Shown one piece after another: positions 1 to 8,355 of a DNA stretch of 30,980 bases. The position numbers were made by a program, and so were the translations under genes. This stretch comes from Anaerofilum sp. (lineage in GTDB: Bacteria; Bacillota; Clostridia; Oscillospirales; Ruminococcaceae). The stretch lies in contig JAHHUF010000008.1 in the NCBI GenBank assembly GCA_020024115.1, positions 1-30,980 of the forward strand. Reading direction: 5' to 3'. The notes beneath the pieces are model-generated. The model saw only the letters and a program-made list of their open reading frames with translations. It searched no databases and was not told the origin of the DNA. Numbering within the stretch: position 1 is the stretch's first letter; each line of letters starts with the position of its first letter.

Positions 1-830
1 AATTCACCGGTGACCATGTTTCCGTTGATTTTATCAAATTCATAGTGTTTGCCATCAACCTCTACCGGCCCTGTCACCATAAAGCCATCGCGATAGTACA
101 TATATCGTTTATCCGGCAAATGCACAAAACCATTTGGATGTTTTTTTGTGATAGGGTCGATATAACACCAACCCTTGCCCTCTACATAAAATTCACCGGT
201 AATGAGATTGCCGTTTATTTTGTCAAAATTATAGTATTTCCCTTCAATTTCATGTTGTCCCACCAACATTGCACCGTTGCTTCCATAATAGACCAAACGG
301 TCACCTGTAAGTGTTACAAATGAATTTTTGACCATATTGAAAGTATTGGGGTCAAAGTATGCCCAGCCAATTCCCGGAACATTCTGTTCCCCTTTTGCAT
401 AACTTCCATTGGGAAGAACATAAACAACACGACCATCCGGTAATGTCTGCAAACCTGCTGCAATGAGATTTTGTGCGTTTCCCGAATTTCCGTTTGCAGG
501 AGGAATTATTTCCTCGTTGCTTGCAGGAGGAATTATTTCCTCGCTGCTTGCAGGTGGAGTGCTCTCCTCGCTGCTTGCAGGGGGGGTGCTTTCCTCGCTA
601 CTTGCAGGTGGAGTGCTTTCCTCACTGCTTGCAGGTGGAGTGCTCTCCTCACTGCTTGCAGGTGGAATGGTTTCCTCACTGCTTGCAGGCAGAGTGCTTT
701 CGCTTTGTGCCGCACTATTAGTTTCTTCAAATAAAATTTTGGATTCAATTCCTGCCGCTTGGATTGGAATTGCAAATGTTGTTACCAACATAGCAGTTGC
801 CAAACAGCTTGCTAACAATCTTTTCATCAT
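1..830 (-). CDS. Secreted cell-wall-binding repeat protein, C-terminus cut by window edge
   Basis: The reading frame starts at ATG 830 (or the adjacent ATG at 827, better spaced from an AGAGGATA ribosome binding site) and stays open to the left edge, giving about 276 residues. Residues 1-26 form a signal peptide (MMKRLL, hydrophobic core, cleavage near IQAAG). Residues 48-115 are a low-complexity linker of 9-residue units (PASSEESTP type). From about residue 130 there are aromatic/glycine repeats such as GWAYFDPNT, YYGSNGAMLVGQHEIEGKYY and NFDKINGNLITGE, which match clostridial cell-wall/choline-binding-like repeats found on amidases and lysozymes. The likely role is a protein anchored to wall glycan; any catalytic domain would be C-terminal and is not visible. 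It starts 20 nt after the stop of the preceding glycosyltransferase on the same strand, so the two may be cotranscribed. Family assignment is by repeat appearance only. Confidence 0.8.
   Translation of the reverse strand, partial: MMKRLLASCLATAMLVTTFAIPIQAAGIESKILFEETNSAAQSESTLPASSEETIPPASSEESTPPASSEESTPPASSEESTPPASSEESTPPASSEEIIPPASNEEIIPPANGNSGNAQNLIAAGLQTLPDGRVVYVLPNGSYAKGEQNVPGIGWAYFDPNTFNMVKNSFVTLTGDRLVYYGSNGAMLVGQHEIEGKYYNFDKINGNLITGEFYVEGKGWCYIDPITKKHPNGFVHLPDKRYMYYRDGFMVTGPVEVDGKHYEFDKINGNMVTGE
495..689 (-). repeat. 27-bp in-frame tandem repeat, about 7.5 copies
   Basis: The core GCTTGCAGG (plus strand) recurs every 27 bases eight times between about 495 and 689, with the intervening bases mostly GTGGAGTGCTTTCCTCACT and point variants. 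Because 27 is a multiple of three, each copy encodes nine residues (PASSEESTP, with ETI and EII variants at the two ends). The central copies are the most alike and the outer ones most diverged, as expected for slippage-driven expansion. It encodes the Ser/Glu/Pro-rich spacer between the signal peptide and the wall-binding repeats. Confidence 0.9.
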
Positions 831-849
831 TATCCTCTGCTCTTTATTA

Positions 850-2829
850 TTATTTTTTTGAACGATTTCCAGTTATTGCCCTGAACAATTTCATATAGTT
901 AGATTCCTGTGTTTGCATAACAAAATTTTGTATCAAACCATAATCTTCACAATCTTCTTCAGGAGCCTTTGGTCCAAAAAAGCCCAACACACTTTGTATT
1001 CCCATATACAGTTTGTAAAAAAAGATTTGCAAACCGATGCAGACAAAGCGAAATGGCTGTGCAATTTTCCAAACATTCGAGTTTTGGATTTCCTGTGAAG
1101 ATTTCTGCAAATCCTCAAATTCATCTTTATCATAATCCACCAAATTGTCTGGAGTCCAGAACAACTTGTATATATCCTGTGCAGTAATTGTTGTGGAATA
1201 TTGTGCAAGTTTTTCAAATATTCTTACACGATAATTTTCCATTGCTTTATTTCGTGCAATGGAATCTTTTCGGGTTGCTGGAACTTTAAACAGGCTCAAT
1301 GTTTTATCTGTGGAAACAACATCACAATTGGTTAAATACCGCAACCACAAATCCCAGTCTTCAAAGGCATCCAATTCCAAATCAAACCCACCATACTTTT
1401 GGAACAGTTCTACATCAAACACAACTGATTGAATTGCAACCGGATTACCAAAACAAAAGTTTACAATGCTCAAGTCTTTGGCAACCATGTTGATTTTTTC
1501 CACAAACTCAAAGTCTGAGCCGTCTTGGTTCAACTTCTTTGTTTTTGCAACAATAGAACTGGAACAAAACATTTTGCAGTTTGGATTGTCTTCAATCAGC
1601 TTTGCATTCACTTCCATATAGTCTGCAAACAAATAGTCATCATCATCCAAAAAGCACACATATTGTGTTTTAACATTAGACAACCCAATGTTGCCTGCTT
1701 CGCAACGGCCCGCTCTTCTTTTCAGGGGAAAATATTCAATGTTCAATTGGTTTGCAAAAGATGCCACAACATTTTCTGATACAGGTGTTTCACCATCTTC
1801 AACCACAAGAACTCTGAAATTTTTATATGTTTGATTCAACAAGTTTTCCAATGTAATTTTCAGTACATTTGGCCTGTTGTATGTTCTGATAATCACTGAA
1901 ATATCAGGTGTTTTTGTTGGAAGTTGATTGATATAGGTTGCACCCGAACGAAAAAAAGTATATCCCGACACAAAATCAGGCTCAAACTCACTATGTTTAA
2001 CCTTTTGTCGATAAAATCTTCGATAGGAAGATTTGTTTTTATCAATTTGTTTCAGAAGTCTGTCAGCCAGTTCACGGGCTTTTTTGTCTTTGGCAAGACG
2101 AGGGGCAAACGCATTTTTATAGAAATCCCAGCCTTTGATATCGCCTTTTGTGCCAAACTTGAGTCGCAGAATTTTTTCTCCTGCCAACTGACCTGCCATC
2201 TGCGAACTTTTCATTACAGAAATATCATCTGCTGTAAAATGGTCTGTAACCGCAGACGGAACATATTGAATGTCATATCCTTCCATGCGGATTCTCCACG
2301 AAAGGTCCACATCCTCACAATACATAAAAATACTTTCATCAAAGCCGCCAATCAAGTCAAAGACTTTTCTTGTCAAAACAAGTGCTGCACCACTTGCCCA
2401 GTCTGTTTTTAAAGTGACAGGGTCATAATATTTAGGGTGTTCAAAGGGAAACTGACGCAATTCAAAAGCACCTGTTGTTTTGTCTGCTTTCAAAATCGCC
2501 TGTTTCAGCTCACAAAAAGCATTTTTATGAATTGCTGTATCCACATTATAGAAAAAAACATACTCGCTTTTTCCTGCTCGTGCAGAAGTATTACTTGCTG
2601 TTCCAAATCCACTGTTGGTTTTTGATTTGATGATTTCAAAATCACCAAAAATATCTTTCAATGATTTTTGATAGGATTCCAGTTCGTCTATTGTGTCATC
2701 AGTAGAACAGTTATCTGTAAAATATAAGTGTAAACATTTTTTGTCATAATCCACAGCAGTCATCGCTTCAAAAAAACCTTTAAGCCATTTTGCTGAATTA
2801 TAGGTACAACAACAAACATCAAAGTGCAT
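850..2829 (-). CDS. Bifunctional GT2-GT2 glycosyltransferase
   Basis: This 659-residue protein carries two family-2 glycosyltransferase domains. The first (residues 1-230) has FTDNCSTDDT at 37-46, NVDTAIH near 95 and the acceptor-side motif GGFDESIFMYCEDVDLSWR from 161, typical of rhamnosyltransferase-like enzymes of the RfbF/WbbL group. The second (about 308-560) starts DISVIIRTYNRPN and has VVEDGE at 342 and the metal-binding run FLDDDDYL at 393-400. A short amphipathic or hydrophobic stretch near 590-615 (FRFVCIGLQIFFYKLYMG) may associate with the membrane. The likely role is adding two sugars in assembly of a surface polysaccharide or glycan on a lipid carrier in the cytoplasm; donors cannot be told from sequence. 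It starts at ATG 2829 with GAGG seven bases upstream, preceded by its own candidate promoter. Confidence 0.85.
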   Translation of the reverse strand: MHFDVCCCTYNSAKWLKGFFEAMTAVDYDKKCLHLYFTDNCSTDDTIDELESYQKSLKDIFGDFEIIKSKTNSGFGTASNTSARAGKSEYVFFYNVDTAIHKNAFCELKQAILKADKTTGAFELRQFPFEHPKYYDPVTLKTDWASGAALVLTRKVFDLIGGFDESIFMYCEDVDLSWRIRMEGYDIQYVPSAVTDHFTADDISVMKSSQMAGQLAGEKILRLKFGTKGDIKGWDFYKNAFAPRLAKDKKARELADRLLKQIDKNKSSYRRFYRQKVKHSEFEPDFVSGYTFFRSGATYINQLPTKTPDISVIIRTYNRPNVLKITLENLLNQTYKNFRVLVVEDGETPVSENVVASFANQLNIEYFPLKRRAGRCEAGNIGLSNVKTQYVCFLDDDDYLFADYMEVNAKLIEDNPNCKMFCSSSIVAKTKKLNQDGSDFEFVEKINMVAKDLSIVNFCFGNPVAIQSVVFDVELFQKYGGFDLELDAFEDWDLWLRYLTNCDVVSTDKTLSLFKVPATRKDSIARNKAMENYRVRIFEKLAQYSTTITAQDIYKLFWTPDNLVDYDKDEFEDLQKSSQEIQNSNVWKIAQPFRFVCIGLQIFFYKLYMGIQSVLGFFGPKAPEEDCEDYGLIQNFVMQTQESNYMKLFRAITGNRSKK

Positions 2830-2872
2830 ATAAAAACCTCACAAATATTATTTCCTTGGCGTTTTTTCTGAC

Positions 2873-2900
2873 ATTGTATATTCTATAAACGAATTTTCAA
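2873..2900 (-). promoter_or_regulatory. Candidate sigma-A promoter for the GT2-GT2 gene
   Basis: On the minus strand, TTGAAA (2900-2895), a 16-base spacer and TACAAT (2878-2873) lie about 45 bases before ATG 2829. The rest of the 237-base gap (2830-3066) is AT-rich. It holds an imperfect nested inverted repeat around 2920-2965 (GCCTG..CACAGA / TCTGTG..CAGGC), with no convincing terminator after the 3067-4011 gene. Confidence 0.5.
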
Positions 2901-3066
2901 ATATCATCATTTCTTCGCCTGCACAGATTAAATTCAAACTTCTCTGTGCTAAAAAACAGGCAGAAAACCTTTTTTGGTATTTACCTTATTACGATTTATT
3001 TTATATATTTCATTCAGATAAAGCATCTCTTTTTATTTGCAGCAAAACAATATAAACTTTGAGCAA

Positions 3067-4011
3067 TCAGCTATTATCTGATTTTTTTCTCTCATTATTT
3101 TCTTCCACAATATAAACAGGTCTGTTTCTGCTGGCATCAAAAATACGCCACAGATAACTGCCCAAAAGCCCCATTGTCATCATGATAATGCCAAAACTTA
3201 GCAGCTGGAAAATAAATATGGTGGTATAGCCTGAAACTGCGATTTTCCCAATCAGTTTTGAAATCAACACAACAATTGCCCAGATAACAGAAATCACACA
3301 GGAAAAAAATCCCACACCGGAAACAATTGTAATTGGTAAATTAGAAAAACTGAACAGTGTGTCTGCCACCAAACGGATTTTCTTTTTCAGTGTCCATCTG
3401 CTTACGCCAATCTCTCTTGCCAAGCGTGTGTAGTACACAATGTCAGTTTTGAATCCACTCCATAAAATCTGCCCTGTCAATGCACTGTTTCTTTCATCCA
3501 TGCGGTCCAAAACTTCAATCACTTTTCGGTCCAGCAGATAAACATCAAACCCGCCTTTTGGCATATTGGGCAATGCCATTTTACGAACCATCCAATAGTA
3601 CAAGTTTGCAAACATGGTCTGTTTGGCACTTTCTTCGCGGTCTTGCCGCACTGCTAAAACAACATTGTTTCCCTTTTTCCAACTGTTGTACATTTCCAAA
3701 ATCATCTCAGTTGGTTCTTGCAGGTCTGCCGCCTTCACCACTGCGCAATCGCCCGTGCAATGGGAAAGTCCACACAAAATTGCTGCATGGCTTCCAAAAT
3801 TGCGAGAAAGATGATACAACCGGATATGCTCGTCCTGTTCTGCCAGTTCCTTTAATACCTGCCAGCTTTTATCTTTTGAACCATCATCTACAAAAACCAA
3901 TTCATAGTCAAAATCGCCTTTTCCAAACAACTTTTGCTGCATATCTTCGTATAATGGCCGCAAATTATCCTCATTGTAATATACTGGAATAATAATTGAC
4001 AGTTTGTTCAT
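3067..4011 (-). CDS. GtrB/DPM1-like polyprenyl-phosphate glycosyltransferase
   Basis: The 314-residue protein has a GT2 domain followed by two membrane helices (about 227-251 and 261-287), the layout of GtrB, CsbB and ArnC. These enzymes transfer a sugar from a nucleotide donor to undecaprenyl phosphate on the cytoplasmic face. Visible motifs are SIIIPVYYNEDNL (5-17), VDDGSKDKSW (41-50), LSRNFGSHAAIL (68-79) and the end motif GLLGSYLWRIFDASRNRPVY. The usual DADLQDP catalytic motif reads AADLQEP here (94-100), so its first aspartate is alanine. It lies downstream of the ketoisomerase and GNAT genes and close to yfhO and gtrA, which points to loading an amino sugar on the lipid carrier. It starts at ATG 4011 with a weak GAG-type binding site. 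Confidence 0.85.
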   Translation of the reverse strand: MNKLSIIIPVYYNEDNLRPLYEDMQQKLFGKGDFDYELVFVDDGSKDKSWQVLKELAEQDEHIRLYHLSRNFGSHAAILCGLSHCTGDCAVVKAADLQEPTEMILEMYNSWKKGNNVVLAVRQDREESAKQTMFANLYYWMVRKMALPNMPKGGFDVYLLDRKVIEVLDRMDERNSALTGQILWSGFKTDIVYYTRLAREIGVSRWTLKKKIRLVADTLFSFSNLPITIVSGVGFFSCVISVIWAIVVLISKLIGKIAVSGYTTIFIFQLLSFGIIMMTMGLLGSYLWRIFDASRNRPVYIVEENNERKKSDNS

Positions 4012-4059
4012 AAAGTTAATCTCGCTTTCGTTTTATAGCCTGCTATACGATATATGGTT

Positions 4060-4488
4060 TCACCATTTTTTTACTGTTTTGATTACTTCTTTTTCAAACT
4101 CAGCATAATCTCGAATATACTCGTCCGCATCATAATGTTCACTTGCCAAAACAAGCAAAACAGAATCAGATGAAAAATCATACATATCTTTCCAAACCAT
4201 GTTGGGCAGATACACTCCTGTGTGGGGTCTGTTCAGACAAAAAATTGATTCATTGCCCAATCCATCCAACACCTTAACTTTGCTTTTGCCTGCGACATTG
4301 ATTAAAACAAATTCGCTTTTTCTGTTTGCATGCTGTCCACGCACCACTTCGCTGTCAGAACCATAAATATAAAAAATACGTTTGATTTCAAAAGGAATAT
4401 CCTGCATTCCTTCCACAACTACCATTCTTCCGCGTTTGTCGCCTTTTTCAGGAAATTCCAACATACGCACTTCGTTATGATTGTTCAT
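4060..4488 (-). CDS. dTDP-sugar 3,4-ketoisomerase (FdtA/QdtA, WxcM-like cupin)
   Basis: The 142-residue length and cupin pattern fit the FdtA/QdtA/TylM3 family, which converts dTDP-4-keto-6-deoxyglucose to the 3-keto isomer before transamination. Diagnostic stretches are KRGRMVVVEG (18-27), IKRIFYIYG (35-43), VRGQHANRKSEFVLINV (49-65) and GVYLPNMVWKDMYDFSSDSV. The active-site loop reads RGQHAN where several characterised members have RGxHAH, so one histidine is asparagine (residue 55). Whether the product is the xylo (Fuc3N) or ribo (Qui3N) isomer cannot be read here. Its partners are the GNAT gene just upstream (42-base gap) and the DegT aminotransferase at 8535-9641. ATG 4488 has AAAGGAG eight to nine bases upstream. 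Confidence 0.85.
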   Translation of the reverse strand: MNNHNEVRMLEFPEKGDKRGRMVVVEGMQDIPFEIKRIFYIYGSDSEVVRGQHANRKSEFVLINVAGKSKVKVLDGLGNESIFCLNRPHTGVYLPNMVWKDMYDFSSDSVLLVLASEHYDADEYIRDYAEFEKEVIKTVKKW

Positions 4489-4530
4489 TTTTTAAAGCTC
4501 CTTTATGTTCTTTTGCAATCCAAGTTCTGT

Positions 4531-5079
4531 TCAAAGAGTTTTCATGTCAGGATGCAAATTGTAGAATCTTTCTTTGGTCAATTCGATTTCAAGTTCATTT
4601 CCGCCATCAAAAAACGGATGTGTTCCATAAATTTCAAAGCCAGCTTTATCATCCACTTTTCGTGCAGCCAAATTATTTTCATGCACCGAGGCATAAATTC
4701 GCTCCATATGCAGTTTATCAAAGCCGATATGCATACAAAGCAACAACGCTTTCAATCCAATCCCTTTGCCATGTGCAGCGGTCTCTCCAACCATGAAGCG
4801 TCCCCATTCACATTGTTTTTCATCCAAATCATACAGACAGATGCTGCCCACAACACAATTCAACTCCTGTGTTTCTTCAATGGCGAATGTAATACAGCTT
4901 TCATCTTTCAAATAGGTTTGATACCATTGTTTTTGCATTTCAGAAGTGATTGTTGGAATTTTACGCAAAAAAACAGTATTGTGTGCATTATTTCGCCATT
5001 CCCTTAATTTTTCGATATCCTTTTCTTGCAAAGGACGCAACAAAATATTTTCCATTTGTGCGGAGTATTGGTGCTGCAT
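4531..5079 (-). CDS. GNAT sugar N-acetyltransferase (RimJ/PseH-like)
   Basis: The 182-residue protein has the RimJ/RimL-type GNAT fold signature: ILLRPLQEKDIEKLREWRNN (11-30), the acetyl-CoA loop HGKGIGLKALLL (103-114) and RIYASVHENNLAARKV. The EWRNN motif is shared with amino-sugar acetyltransferases such as PseH. Given the ketoisomerase directly downstream, the most likely substrate is the 3-amino group of a dTDP-3-amino-3,6-dideoxyhexose (FdtC/QdtC role), although those characterised enzymes often have a left-handed beta-helix fold. An alternative is acetylation of the 4-amino sugar in the legionaminate pathway. ATG 5079 has GGGAG eight bases upstream and is the first gene after the promoter at 5171-5199. 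Confidence 0.75.
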   Translation of the reverse strand: MQHQYSAQMENILLRPLQEKDIEKLREWRNNAHNTVFLRKIPTITSEMQKQWYQTYLKDESCITFAIEETQELNCVVGSICLYDLDEKQCEWGRFMVGETAAHGKGIGLKALLLCMHIGFDKLHMERIYASVHENNLAARKVDDKAGFEIYGTHPFFDGGNELEIELTKERFYNLHPDMKTL

Positions 5080-5170
5080 GAGTATTCTCCCATCTATATG
5101 CTGATTTTCAACAATATTGTGCTGATTTCAAGTTGTTTTCTCTTTTTTCAACATTTACGCTTAGTATTAT

Positions 5171-5199
5171 ATTATATCATATTTCTATATCGATATCAA
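5171..5199 (-). promoter_or_regulatory. Sigma-A promoter for the GNAT-ketoisomerase-GtrB operon
   Basis: On the minus strand, TTGATA (5199-5194), a 17-base spacer and TATAAT (5176-5171) form a near-consensus promoter. It predicts transcription from about 5164, leaving an 85-base leader before ATG 5079. Confidence 0.7.
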
Positions 5200-5227
5200 T
5201 AATACTAGTCTTTCCATTTTTTGCTTT

Positions 5228-5292
5228 GGACAGTGCTACATCATTTTGAAGGGATTCACAGTTTTTATTATTAAACTTGTGTAACACTGCCC
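5228..5292 (-). other. Long-stem inverted repeat just after the yfhO stop
   Basis: GGACAGTGCTAC (5228-5239) and GTAACACTGCCC (5281-5292) are imperfect inverted repeats around a 41-base loop. Read as minus-strand RNA, all 12 positions pair (two as G-U wobbles), whereas the plus-strand RNA has two mismatches, so the structure seems selected on the coding strand of yfhO. It begins nine bases after the stop codon. No U-tract follows, so it is not a standard intrinsic terminator; 3'-end protection is possible. Confidence 0.4.
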
Positions 5293-5300
5293 TGTTTCAA

Positions 5301-7901
5301 CTATTTTTTGCGATTGGTTTTCACTTTTTTGTTTGCATTTTTAGCAAAGAACGGATAAACCAAAACAATGATAAAAGCAACACCAAACAACATGGTAATG
5401 GCGATTCCTATAAAGAAATCCATCGGTTCAAAATCAAAAACGATATGATGGGTTCCTTGCTCCAATGCCACACCCATAAAAGTGCCGTTGATGGTTTCGA
5501 TATTTGCCTTTTCGCCATCCACTTTTACATTCCAACCAGGATATTTTAGCTGCATCACAGTCAAATAGCCATCTTTTGGTGCATCCACAGTGATTTCAAT
5601 ATGATTGAAGCTGAACGCATCAATGGTGACATTCTTACTTTCGGCCGTTCTGGACATTTTCAAAGATTCCACCGAAGAAATTTCCTCTGCCATTGTAATA
5701 TCTGTTTGGCTATATGACACATCTGCATCGGGATAGTAAACATCAATATAGGGCTTTGTTGTCTCTTTGTTATAGACATGATAGTTTCCTGCAATGGTGA
5801 GTGGATTGGAATCAGGATTGAACACCAGCTGCACATCAACTGTTTCTTTGTTGCTTTCTTCCAAATATACTCGCAGTTTATAAAACTCGGTTCCCAACAT
5901 CGGCTGTGTTGCGGGGTATTGTGTGTGCACCATTCCATCTGTTTTGGTTATGCTTGCCAAGTCACTTTGTATCTGGTTCGGTTTTGCAACTGCGCCAACC
6001 TCAACTTCGGTTTTGGGCAAGATTCCGTTTTCAACATAAATCTGGTCTGGAGTTACTGCTGGATTATTCATCCATGATTCCAAATCCTCCATAGTTTCAT
6101 TTACAACATTAGAAGTAAAATAAACAACGGGATTTTCGTCGGTAATCATGTGGTTGTAGGAATCCAAATACCTGTCAGTATTCACAAGCACAAATGACAG
6201 ATATCCATTTTTATCAAAAGTCTTATCAAACACAATTTTTTGGCTGTCCAGTTTGTTTTGGGTGCGAACCGCCTGAGAAAAATCAATTGACCGATTTCTT
6301 TGGCTGTTCTGTGCTTTTTGAAAATCAATCTCCTCTTTTGTTTCTGGCCCACCGATTTTCTGCATTGATTGTGTGGGGCTATATCGTGCAATGGTTAAGG
6401 GGGTATACGCATAAACAAATGTAAATGTTTCAAAGCACACCATGCCAGCCAACGCCACACAAGCTGTCGCTTGTTTTATTAGCTTTTGGTGAACAATGCG
6501 GAAAAACACAAAATACGACAAAGCGATTAAAGCACCATAAAAACTTGCTGACAAAACAATTTTTATGCTGGCTGCAATTGCTGCATTTTCTGCTCCAACC
6601 TGCAAAACATACAACAAAACCGATGCTGCTGCAAAACAGCATAGCAAAGAAACAGTGAGAATTTTACTCAACTGTACCAATGGTTTTGATTCAATTTTTT
6701 CTGTTTGCAGGCTGTCAAGCAGTTCGCTCCACAAATTTGCTGCTACCACCAGCAAAAACAAAGCCATGAAGCATCTGGAAATTGTAGGAAAACGGAACGA
6801 AGTGAACATCGGGAAAAAGCGATATAAAAACGAATGAAAAAATGCTCCATCCCCTAAATTCAACACAAAAAAAGCTGCTGTGCTAATGCAGTAAAACCAC
6901 TTATCTTTATATTTACTTTTAAAAATAAGAGGCAGGATTACAAGGGTAAAAACACCCACATAATACACACCCATACTTGGCTCATCCGGCAAAACAGAAG
7001 ATACACCAGGCATCAAAGTGGTAAAAATCGAAACAGGGTTCATGTCAACAGGCACCGTACCCATATCATTGGTACGCGCCAAAGAGGACATGGAACAAAT
7101 AAATGGAATCAATAGCGCTGCACTGGCAGCAACTGTCAGAACTGCATGAAAAATATATTTCAAGGCAGAATTTCCAATATTATAAAGAACACTTTTTTCT
7201 TTTTTATAATTTACATAAACAGTAAAAGGAACCAAAAACACAAATAGATAATAAAACAACTCCGGATATCCACCAAAAAATATCAATGCTGCAAATCCTG
7301 CTGACAGCATTAAATGGATTGGTTTGTTTTCCTCTAAATATTTTTGATAGGCATACAGCACATAGGGAATCCATGTTGCACTAATGATAATCATGATATG
7401 CTGTGCATTGGACAAAAAAACACCGGAATTTCCATACAGCAAGCCGGCTAAAAAGGCAATGGGGATGCAAATTTCTTTTTTGATTGCAGAGTTTTTCATT
7501 TGCTGTTTAATAAACAAAAATGCACCAAATGCTGCTAATACAGTATGCAAAACATATTCAATATTCAGCAAAGTGGGGGTATATCCCAACCATGCAAACA
7601 ATAATGTAGTTGGATACCAGACAGGCATTCCCACGATTGTATAATAAGGTACACCAAACAGCATGAGTGGGTTCCACATTGGAATGGTTCCCCCCCGCAA
7701 AGCATCCCCCATCATTACAGTGGCAGGATAATGTGCCTGCCAAATATCCCATTTCATCAGGTTTTGCCCCAGCACCAGCGACCAATGTGCAACGCATTGA
7801 AGAACTGTATATGCCAAAAACACCACTGCTCCAAAAGCAGCAGGGTGCGTTTGCCAAAAATTACGATGTTTTATGTTTAATTGTTTCGCATTTTTTTGCA
7901 T
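5301..7901 (-). CDS. yfhO: YfhO-family multi-pass membrane glycosyltransferase
   Basis: This 866-residue polytopic protein matches the bacterial YfhO family. It has an N-terminal helix, then a first extracytoplasmic loop with LVLGQNLMKWDIWQAHYP and a WNPLMLFGVPYYTIVG stretch typical of GT-C enzymes. About 11 further helices follow, then a long extracytoplasmic domain (roughly 520-835) ending in LKYPGWNVKVDGEKANIETI and DFEPMDFFIGIAIT before the last helix. In Bacillus and Listeria, YfhO-type proteins take a sugar from undecaprenyl phosphate outside the cell and attach it to (lipo)teichoic acid, working with a CsbB-type loader and the GtcA flippase. Both partners occur here. It starts at ATG 7901 (AAAGGA seven bases upstream), three bases after the gtrA-like gene's stop. 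Confidence 0.9.
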   Translation of the reverse strand: MQKNAKQLNIKHRNFWQTHPAAFGAVVFLAYTVLQCVAHWSLVLGQNLMKWDIWQAHYPATVMMGDALRGGTIPMWNPLMLFGVPYYTIVGMPVWYPTTLLFAWLGYTPTLLNIEYVLHTVLAAFGAFLFIKQQMKNSAIKKEICIPIAFLAGLLYGNSGVFLSNAQHIMIIISATWIPYVLYAYQKYLEENKPIHLMLSAGFAALIFFGGYPELFYYLFVFLVPFTVYVNYKKEKSVLYNIGNSALKYIFHAVLTVAASAALLIPFICSMSSLARTNDMGTVPVDMNPVSIFTTLMPGVSSVLPDEPSMGVYYVGVFTLVILPLIFKSKYKDKWFYCISTAAFFVLNLGDGAFFHSFLYRFFPMFTSFRFPTISRCFMALFLLVVAANLWSELLDSLQTEKIESKPLVQLSKILTVSLLCCFAAASVLLYVLQVGAENAAIAASIKIVLSASFYGALIALSYFVFFRIVHQKLIKQATACVALAGMVCFETFTFVYAYTPLTIARYSPTQSMQKIGGPETKEEIDFQKAQNSQRNRSIDFSQAVRTQNKLDSQKIVFDKTFDKNGYLSFVLVNTDRYLDSYNHMITDENPVVYFTSNVVNETMEDLESWMNNPAVTPDQIYVENGILPKTEVEVGAVAKPNQIQSDLASITKTDGMVHTQYPATQPMLGTEFYKLRVYLEESNKETVDVQLVFNPDSNPLTIAGNYHVYNKETTKPYIDVYYPDADVSYSQTDITMAEEISSVESLKMSRTAESKNVTIDAFSFNHIEITVDAPKDGYLTVMQLKYPGWNVKVDGEKANIETINGTFMGVALEQGTHHIVFDFEPMDFFIGIAITMLFGVAFIIVLVYPFFAKNANKKVKTNRKK

Positions 7902-7904
7902 GTT

Positions 7905-8303
7905 TTATCCTTTCTTTTTAAAAGCAAAGAGTTTAATCAAAAGAAATGTTACCGGCACACCGATGGCTGCTGCCATCATATAAGTGATAAGTTTGTGCCA
8001 GTGCAAAGTGTTGTAGAACAAAAAAACCATTCCATTTTGGATGATAAAGTTTGGGATATACGATATCATAAACTTTATCATTTTTTTGAACGAGAGTTTT
8101 TCCTTGAAGGCAAAAAAGCTGTTTAATAGATAAGCAATGGTCAAACTTGTAATATATCCTGCCACAAAAGAAAGATTGACATTATCAATTACAGCAGAAT
8201 ATAAATACGAAAAAACTGCCCCATTGAATGTATTAAACACACCAATCAATAAAAAGCAAATGAACTCTTTATTAAAAAATGTTTTTTTGAATTTTTTGTA
8301 CAT
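7905..8303 (-). CDS. GtrA/GtcA-family flippase-like membrane protein
   Basis: The protein is about 132 residues with four predicted helices, for example FICFLLIGVFNTFNGAVFSYLYS, SFVAGYITSLTIAYLLNSFFAFKE and a C-terminal VTFLLIKLFAFKK. The FLLIGVxNTxxG opening and LNSFFAFKEK loop are the GtrA/GtcA hallmark. Family members are thought to flip undecaprenyl-phosphate-linked sugars across the membrane. It sits immediately before yfhO (three-base gap), making a gtrA-yfhO operon. I prefer ATG 8303, with GAGG nine bases upstream, over the in-frame TTG at 8312. No clean promoter is visible just upstream; a weak TATAAA at 8343-8348 abuts the structured element at 8356-8501. Confidence 0.85.
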   Translation of the reverse strand: MYKKFKKTFFNKEFICFLLIGVFNTFNGAVFSYLYSAVIDNVNLSFVAGYITSLTIAYLLNSFFAFKEKLSFKKMIKFMISYIPNFIIQNGMVFLFYNTLHWHKLITYMMAAAIGVPVTFLLIKLFAFKKKG

Positions 8304-8355
8304 TTCAAACAACCTCTTTTTCTGTTATCCCTTTGTTTTGAATTTATACACTCAA

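Noticed and set aside
495..689. CRISPR-like direct repeats
   Set aside because: The copies abut with no unique spacers and encode an in-frame peptide repeat.
463..861. Plus-strand frames with repeated LLAGGVLSS-type residues
   Set aside because: The 27-bp repeat keeps several frames open by chance; the minus-strand frame has the signal peptide, binding site and wall-binding repeats.
2920..2965. Possible terminator after the GtrB-like gene
   Set aside because: The nested inverted repeat is imperfect with long internal loops and no following T-run on the minus strand.
4330..5007. 225-codon plus-strand frame over the ketoisomerase and GNAT genes
   Set aside because: It overlaps two well-supported genes on the other strand and shows no family motif.
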